NCBI GenBank assembly: GCA_003415625.1
Contig: PYIU01000007.1
Span: forward strand, 186,001 to 250,000
DNA length: 64,000 nucleotides
Reading direction: 5' to 3'
Source of the DNA: Aquanectria penicillioides
Lineage: Eukaryota; Ascomycota; Sordariomycetes; Hypocreales; Nectriaceae
Under the pieces are notes generated by a model that was not told where the DNA came from, did not search any database, and saw only the letters and a program-made list of their open reading frames with translations. The position numbers and the translations under genes were made by a program. Below are positions 57,377-64,000 of this stretch, one piece after another (within the stretch, counting starts at the first letter, position 1; each line of letters opens with the position of its first letter).

Positions 57377-59632
57377 TCACACCGCATTGAAGTTGAACAT
57401 AGCCGATAAATCAACGCCTATGTCGATATTGGAAAATATGCCGCCTTCTAAATTCGTCAGGAGATCGTTCGTCCCCATTATATTCTCCTGCGCATTGTAG
57501 CCATCGTTCGTGGGGCCTCCTGCACCCACATCTAAAAAGCCTTCGCTATACCTTGGGAGGATAGGTTTGAGCATATCTAACATGTTTTCTAAACCATCAA
57601 TCATCAGATTTGTCGGGTGCCATCTCCCAACAGGCTGAGATCGGAAACGTTGTATGAGACTCGAGACAAGGCCATGGACGCTTGATGTCTCCACGAGCTC
57701 GCCCCCATGTTTTATTGCGACTCTAGCAAGGAACATGCAAGCGAAAGCTGTCATGCTATGAACATAAAATGGCATATCGACGATGCCTCTTGCCGCCTCT
57801 GGTTCTGCAACAATGCCCTCAACAATAGCTGTGGCTGCTGCGATTGCTTTCATCGCGCAATCAAAAAAGTAATATGGGATAGGGTCGCAGCTGGATAACC
57901 CTCTAAATACTTGAGAGTAGAGGTAAAGCTGGGCAAAGTTGTAGTATAATACTGTTCCGTTGCTAGGAGATGATCCGATTTCCGGCCATTGATCTGTCAT
58001 TCCTTAGTAAGTCAAGGACTTGGACCTATCTCAAAAGGAGACTAACTTGGAAGTACCTCAACCCAGCGGTCATACCACTGGTCAAGTTGATGGCGAAAGC
58101 CTGAAATGTAGGTGAGATAAAGTTGAGGAACAGGTTCGTTCTTGTCATAACCAAACAGAGTTTGAATATCTTTCAATATTTTCACCAATGTCACTTGACA
58201 CATCAACTGCGTATCCCCATTATGTTCAATTATAGACTTTAGGAACTTATCCGACGATTGGATAGAAGAGTCCTGTTGCACAATCGGTGGCCGTCCGTAT
58301 AGAATACCGAGGTTCTGGTCGGAGATGCAGAGAACATACCACAGCCTTGCGCAGTCAGCTGCGTCTGGACTGCCGTCCTCGATCGCCTGACGATAGCTGT
58401 TACGTAGGTCAAAATCATCAGCCCGGCGAATAGCGTACCCTGTGACAGTCCAGGATATATCGCATAGCCAGAATGAAGCTATGCAAAGCGCTCGGAGATG
58501 GTCACGATCAATACTCCGACTAAACATGGCCCTTTCTGAGAGTCGGCGGAACTCAGAAGTGCAGGTTTGGTATATGTTTTCAGCCTTTCGATCGTGAAGG
58601 GCTGCCACAGCGAGCACGGCCGCGGATAAAATAGGGCTCTTTTGCCGTAACTCTTGAAGCCTTTGATACCGACGGCCCATGCCATACATGTATTGGTCAA
58701 GCCGGTTTTGGTACATTGCAAAGAGCCTTTCTGCATCCTCTAAACAGATTGAGCCGCGACTGATAAAATCGTCTATCACTGGTCCTTTTTGGGATCCATC
58801 CACGTAATCAGGCGAGCGTAGCGCGCTGATCTTCGTAAGGGCATATAGTGAATGAATTGGCACAAAGGAAGGCAGTCATCCTCTAGTATCACCCGCGATG
58901 AGTCGTCGCGCGCGAGACCTTGATATTCTTCCTGGAGAGATGGTGACTTGTGGCTGTCCTTGCGGCTCTTCTTATCATTTGATAACTGCGTTTCCTCTTT
59001 GCAGGCATCGAGACATTGTAGGGGCTGAAGCTTCCTGAGGGCGAGCTTGCTCCGGACCTCGTTTAGGGCGCCGTGAAGCTGCTCGAGATCCTGTACCACG
59101 ACCTCTGAAAATCTATGTAGAGTTTGAGCAACAAGGGACGCGGTTTCGAAGCCAAAGCATGTAATACCACGTACTGCGACTTCTCTGCGAACATGGTTTG
59201 CAAGCTCTTGGTTAAAACGCATGGCGACTTGCGCGATGCACACCGGCGGCAAGGCGGGCCACACTCATCCATCAGGCATTTGATCTCAAAATACTATCAA
59301 TATATCTCGAATTTTATCGTGTGCGGCAACATACCTTGAGCTTTCGGCATGCAGTGCAGGCCTTGATCTTCTTGGATATTGGCGGAAGAGGGGTGCCATC
59401 GCTTTGATGAGTTGCTAGTCTGTTGAGGCTCTGGCAAGTCGACCCTTCTCTTTTATGCTCGGGAGTTGAAAGCTCTGGGGACTGTAAACCATGTCAGATA
59501 AATTCTTGTTGCCTTTGATCACTCTCGATAATGGTTTCTTACTGCTGTAGGCGTTGGCAGCGCCATTCCTTCTACGTCCGTGACTGCTCCGGCCTCCTGC
59601 TCGTTCGCATCCGTCCAAGTCCGCTTTGCCAT
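57377..59632 (-). CDS. Zn2Cys6 transcription factor with a probable frameshift
   Basis: Exons 59632-59543, 59481-59335, 59284-59175, 59112 to about 58047, and 57993-57377. The start 'MAKRTWTDANEQEAG' leads to the cluster 'KACTACRKLKIKC' plus 'CGPPCRRCASRKSPC' (one extra Cys in the loop). A later region ('FVPIHSLYALTKISALRSPDYVDGS', 'YMYGMGRRYQRLQELRQKSPILSAAVLAVAALH') matches fungal regulators of the sterol/amino-acid type family. Between 'VILEDD' and 'LPSFVPIHS' (about 58875) the frame changes by one base with a stop and no acceptor. A 62-nt intron (donor after about 58891, acceptor near 58829) would restore a frame but delete the conserved segment. The gene is either broken, carries a sequence error, or is unusually spliced. 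Confidence 0.75.
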
Positions 59633-60606
59633 AGTGACAAGCAATAGGTCATGTCTCGTAATTCATACAGTTGAAACCAATCGTAGTCTCGTTCATTACA
59701 ATGTGACGGCTATAGATGTGTAATATGGGAAGTCTTTAGCTTTGAACCACCGGCAATCGCACCATCGGCTACCCATCGGCTATCCATCTTGAGGCCAGCG
59801 CAAATAGACAATGGTGGATTGCCGAAACGGCTAGAATACAGTGATAGGAAAGGTCCTAGTATGGCTATTTAGGAAGATTTAAGAGACCTGCCGTGGACCC
59901 TTTTCAAACGCCGATGCATCATAAGGTTTTTTTTCCTTTGTTTTCGTGGTTAGGGTCTTCCCGGGCCATCACACCATGCTGGGGTACAGTACAACGAGCA
60001 CACTCAATGATGACATCTCTTCTACGCGGCGGCTAATCCAACCGGCAAGGAGCAAAATGCCGGCGTTGATGTTGTAGTCTGTTGGCTCAGTTTTGTAGCC
60101 TGCGGATTGGTTAGGCGCGGGGCTGTTCTCCATAATTAGAATACTTCATGCCACATGACAGCGGCAATTGACAACCGGCTAATAACGGCAATTGAATGTG
60201 CTTGTCCAAACAAGATCGGGGAATGATGGATGTGGTGTCTTAGCCGGGTTAAGGAAGAGTGATACGACTGTGAGAATGGAAAGGTGATGTTCAAGTGATC
60301 TAGAGATTCTACCCAGGCTGAGGTTGCTCTTTGGCAGATCTCTCGCTTTCTTGCCGTTCTCGGCATGTAGCCGGTAATGGCAATCTTCTAATCGTGACCG
60401 GCAATGAATCGAATCCAGCGGGCGGTGTATGGGCTTTGCAGCAGCGCAAGGAATGTAATGGTGGGTGTGGGGGTTGTATTTTCTGGCTGTCACTCATTCT
60501 TATGTCTCCAATGCGACAGCTTTGGTTCGCGTACTCGCCCTACCATTATTCAACGCAGCCGACACGTCGCTTCGTGGAAACCACTGCTCACGTTATAGGG
60601 TTCCAA
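59633..60606. other. Intergenic region
   Basis: About 970 bp between the regulator start and the end of the reverse-strand binding-protein gene. Several short frames occur on both strands but no family is recognised. Confidence 0.45.
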
Positions 60607-61652
60607 TCACAGCCTTGTCGTCCTCGACTGGTCAACCCATTTCCCCTTGACCGGCCTACCACCGACCAATGTCGACTTTGCGAACCCCTCATCGACCGGA
60701 GCGAATAATGGAAGCCCACATTCGGCAACTCCATACAGGCTGATGACTTCCTGTCCCGATGGAGAGAAAATATAGTCAAGAAATAGAGATGTTTCCCTAG
60801 AGCTTGGTCCTGAGACCAGGGTTCTACATGTAGCATGGCAGCTATTCATCAGGATGTCTTCCTCGTTAGTGGGCTCGAAGTAGACGGTGGATTTCGATAT
60901 GGTACCCAAGGCCGTTTGTCGCAGCAGTGTCGAGCGATCGGTCAGGCAATACGCGCCCGAAGCATCTGCTTTCTTGAGAGCATCTTGAGGGGAAAGAAGG
61001 CTGGATTTATACCACGTTGCTTCGACGTCGTCCCATGGCTGTTGCTCTACGGCGTCCCAGATGCTACGCTCTTTCCACATAGTGGCGGACAAATCCGCTC
61101 GGCTGTGGAACAGGGACCCGGTTGATGCGATTTTTAGAAACGCGCCTCCAAGAGATTTTGAAGATGTCAACCCGGCTGGGTCAGATAGGGGGCCAACCAG
61201 ACAGAAGTGATCGTGGAATGCGCACCCAGCATCGCGAGACCATCCTTCAGCCTCCGCAATCACCTCCTGGTCACGCTCGTAGGTGAAGCCCACATCGATG
61301 TATCCGTTCAAAAGCGCCAATTGAGTATTTCGTGAGTGATTGCATACCCAAGTAATTGTCCCAGCGGCTTCGCGAGTGCTCAGGTACGCCTCGGCAAGTG
61401 CTTTGAGTAATCCAGTGGCCCCTATCGCCGTCTTCGTGTTAGATCTCGGTTGTTTCTATCGCTCTATAACTCACCAGCCCCGCCATTGCTGGTTAAGAAA
61501 TAAATCGTTAACACTCAATCACATCTCATATTGAAAACGCTTGATTGAAGTCCTTACCCCATGCGTACCAACAGTTTTCCGTTGCCGTACACCTCTGTGG
61601 CGTTTTTCTCAAGCTCTCCATGGGACACGATCGAGGAGGATGTGGAAGCCAT
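60607..61652 (-). CDS. PBP-like (TupA/tungstate-binding type) protein
   Basis: Exons 61652-61558, 61488-61475 and 61421-60607 give 307 residues. The middle exon is only 14 nt and completes 'RMGNGGAGATGLLKALAEAYL', the phosphate/tungstate-binding-protein opening. Later 'TITWVCNHSRNTQLALLNGYIDVGFTYE', 'HFCLVGPLSDPAGL', 'WYKSSLLSPQDALKKADASGAYCLTDRSTLL' and 'FLDYIFSPSGQEVISLYG' match ABC-type oxyanion-binding periplasmic proteins (PF12849-like), a bacterial family with known fungal members. No signal peptide or ABC partner is seen, so transport via an ABC importer is unlikely. It may bind molybdate/tungstate or a small ligand in the cytosol. Confidence 0.85.
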
Positions 61653-62916
61653 CGTAGCAAGTTAATTTAACCTTTGAATAGGGATATAGAGGTAGTCGAG
61701 AACGTAAATCTCCAATATCTAGTCACTTGCTCGGGGGATCTATTCGTGCTTGGCGGGGTAAATCACCTTGGTGGGGTTGTGAAGTGGCCGTGTGAGTGGT
61801 CGCGAGTAACTTGGTCTCCCTCTCGGGATTTGGTGGCTGTGAATTTCTCGGGCCGCACCGTGGGGATCGAATTCAGAAGCCGACTGGAGCTCAAGTCTCC
61901 ACTGGATGCGTCGCCGCGACTGTTCCCTGCCTTTGAAGAGACTCCAGATTCGCAGTGTAGATAGAGCGTTGTTGTTCATTTTCTCTCAGATCGCCAAACA
62001 GAATGATGTATCTGATGTGAGCATGCGTTTGAAGAATATGAGATTTCTCATAATCCTAGGCATCGGCAAGTCCTACTTAGGTTGTAAAAAAATGGATGTA
62101 GTTCTGTCAATTTGCCAGCCATAATTAAAAGCGAATCATCTCTTTCGATTCAACGGATGGATGTGAATGAGTCTGCTCGTGTGTATGCTTAGCTACCGTC
62201 GCCTAGGCCTAATCAAGTCTCATTGAGCTTAAAATTCGTTAAATATACATCAGGCGCGTATGTTTTCTGAGTTTACACATGTGAAACCCCATTGAATACT
62301 TTAATTTATCGCGCTAAGCCATGTGTTGGCCATGTGTTGGCCATGTGTTCGCCATGTATTGACCCATGAAGTCGGGTGAATTGTTTTTTTGAGAAGCACT
62401 CAAATACCTCCAATAGCGCCCCAGATTGAAAACTAGAGCTCGCTGGCTGCTAAGATGGATCGCCACAAAACAGTACGTAAATGTCGCGCGTGCGGGGCGA
62501 GGTCCTTGCAAAGCGACTTCTACATGCATCCTCATTCGCAGGGTCGGCACGAAACTGCCGGCTGGAGAGCTTTTTGCCAGGATATGCCGTTTCTATGACG
62601 TCGAGACGATCAGTAGACAGAAAGAAACAACGCGAGCTGGGTTTTGAGGATGATGCAAATGAATGTTCTAGGGAGTAATTGCTCCTGTGGTGCTAGAAAA
62701 ACGGCAGCATGGATGAAAATTCAATGACGACGGTGACGTCGGGAATCGTCTGCCCTGCTGCCATTGCAAATCGCGATCTTCGACCTGCGACCGCTCAACT
62801 TATATTTCAGCAATTGTCTTGGAACAAGAATCATATTCCACACAATCTCAGATACCTAGTTTTGATACCTTCTCCTTAACTAAGTCTCCAGGTACTGGAA
62901 AGCTGAGCTCGGCAGA
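61653..62916. other. Divergent promoter region with tandem repeat
   Basis: About 1.26 kb between the binding-protein gene and the lipid phosphatase gene. It contains four 11-bp tandem units (62318-62361). A Cys-containing frame near 62740-62800 ('CCHCKSRSSTC') is too short to support as a gene. Confidence 0.4.
62318..62361. repeat. Four tandem 11-bp repeats (gccatgtgttg)
   Basis: Units at 62318, 62329, 62340 and 62351: two exact 'gccatgtgttg', then 'gccatgtgttc' and 'gccatgtattg'. Probably a small replication-slippage array. Confidence 0.8.
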
Positions 62917-64000
62917 ATGCGCTTTTTCAATCGACAATCAGGCCCAGCGCCAGAAGGCAAGGCAAAATTCTCCCGTTCCCGCAAGCATCAGCATGAGCCA
63001 TACACGATGTCAACGCGACCGAGGTTTGGGCAATGGCTCAAGCATACTTGGCTGGATATTGTCACCATGATTCTCATGGGTGCGGTCGGGCTTGGGGTAA
63101 GCATGATAAGCACGTAGTGGACTAGCATCAATATCTAACCCTGACAGGTCTACGAAGCGCATCCAGCCCCTTCGAGGTCATTTGCCGTCACCTTCTCTGA
63201 CGGAGAGGTGGTCTTTCCTGAATTCGCCTATCCGCTGAGGGATGAGATTATTCCAATTTGGCTCGCAGCCTTCCTGGCTAGCGTTATCCCTATTGTGGTC
63301 ATCCTACTGATGCAGATCCGAGTACGGTCTTTTTGGGATGTCAACAACGCAGTTATTGGCCTTCTATATTCCCTGATCTCAGCCGCTGTATTCCAGGTGT
63401 TCCTGAAATGGTTGATCGGAGGACTGCGCCCTCACTTTTTGGATGTGTGCAAGCCAGATATTAGCTTGGCTAACGACCAAGGCTACAATAAGAAAGGATA
63501 CCAGCAGATTTTCTACACGAGGGAAATATGCACAGGCGACGAAGACCAAATCGACGACAGTCTTGAGTCATTCCCAAGCGGTCACACGACTGCTGCCTTT
63601 GCCGGCTTCATCTACCTGTACCTGTATCTCAACGCAAAGCTCAAGGTCTTCTCCAACTACCACCCTGCCATGTGGAAGTTGATCGTCATCTACGCCCCCG
63701 TTCTCGGAGCAGTGTTGATTGGAGGTGCTCTAACCATCGACGAGTTCCACAATTGGTATGACGTCTTTGCAGGAGCCGTCATCGGCACCATGATGGCCTT
63801 TTCAGCCTATCGGATGACTTATGCTGCTGTGTGGGATTGGAGGTTCAACCATATCCCTCTTAACCGAGGCTCGCCATTCGTGTATGCTACCGATGGTGCC
63901 GATTTGTATGATGCAGTCTTCACCCGCAAGGCGGGATGGGGCAGTTATGCCACTCCTAGAAGCGGAAACGGGCATGACAACGGCCACACGGGTCTCCACC
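62917..64000 (+). CDS. PAP2-family lipid phosphatase (DPP1/LPP-like), 3' end outside window
   Basis: Exons 62917-63096 and 63148 onward; the frame is still open at the window end. After an N-terminal basic segment, 'WLDIVTMILMGAVGLG' begins the membrane domain. The phosphatase motifs are 'KWLIGGLRPHF' (K-x6-R-P), 'SFPSGHTTAAFAG' (P-S-G-H) and 'DEFHNWYDVFAG' (H-x3-D). In the third motif the usual 'SR' before the His is replaced by 'AL', so the conserved Arg is missing. The family dephosphorylates diacylglycerol pyrophosphate or phosphatidate in Golgi or vacuole membranes. An internal Met (63007) is an alternative start. Confidence 0.88.

Noticed and set aside
62740..62830. Cys-rich 'CCHCKSRSSTC' as a possible zinc-cluster remnant
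   Set aside because: Only part of a cluster is present, no downstream domain follows and the phosphatase gene starts nearby.
1..64000. CRISPR arrays, rRNA genes, bacterial-type operons, telomere repeats
   Set aside because: No regularly spaced repeats, rRNA sequence, Shine-Dalgarno context or TTAGGG arrays were found; the DNA is clearly eukaryotic.

Overview
The window looks like nuclear DNA of a filamentous ascomycete, most likely a sordariomycete. Genes carry many 45-75 nt introns with GT-AG ends, and the families are typical of this group: Zn2Cys6 regulators, fungal MFS permeases, an FlbA-type RGS protein, NmrA-like and SDR enzymes, and a highly reducing PKS relic. The genus cannot be named from sequence alone. 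All exon models below were made by eye, from splice consensus plus frame and family continuity.

Left part (1-23 kb) is gene-poor and holds several broken genes. It contains a frameshifted FAD monooxygenase (1.5-2.85 kb), a shattered highly reducing polyketide synthase (about 4.0-7.1 kb, acyl carrier serine codon now Cys), an intact but short FlbA-like RGS gene (8.5-10.2 kb) and an unrecognised reverse-strand gene (10.5-11.5 kb). It also contains two SDR genes, a C-terminal-type fungal regulator (16.0-17.7 kb), a decayed YWTD beta-propeller gene (18.1-19.5 kb), an NmrA-like gene and an ankyrin gene. Both the PKS and YWTD relics are interrupted by diverged copies of the same roughly 155 bp repeat. 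This region reads as a decaying secondary-metabolite neighbourhood.

Middle (23.6-42 kb). A 19-exon gene encodes a secreted protein of about 1877 residues: signal peptide, Ser/Thr-rich stalk, unnamed globular domain, SGNH esterase, FG-GAP/VCBS-type calcium-loop repeats and a Cys-containing tail. Its introns fall repeatedly inside the calcium loops and one intron is GC-AG. Next come an SMP-30-type lactonase, an MFS sugar transporter, an SDR and a Zn2Cys6 regulator, which together resemble an oxidative sugar or sugar-acid catabolic cluster. A small secreted protein and another Zn2Cys6 regulator follow.

Right part (42-64 kb). A regulator with two tandem zinc clusters lies beside a type I sulfatase, a sugar-type MFS permease, an amidase and a DHA-type MFS exporter, a plausible nutrient-scavenging set. 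A tail-to-tail pair of Zn2Cys6 regulators follows, one with an apparent frameshift. Then come a bacterial-type PBP-like protein with a 14-nt micro-exon and the start of a PAP2/DPP1-like lipid phosphatase that runs off the right edge. Six regulator genes in 64 kb is a high density.
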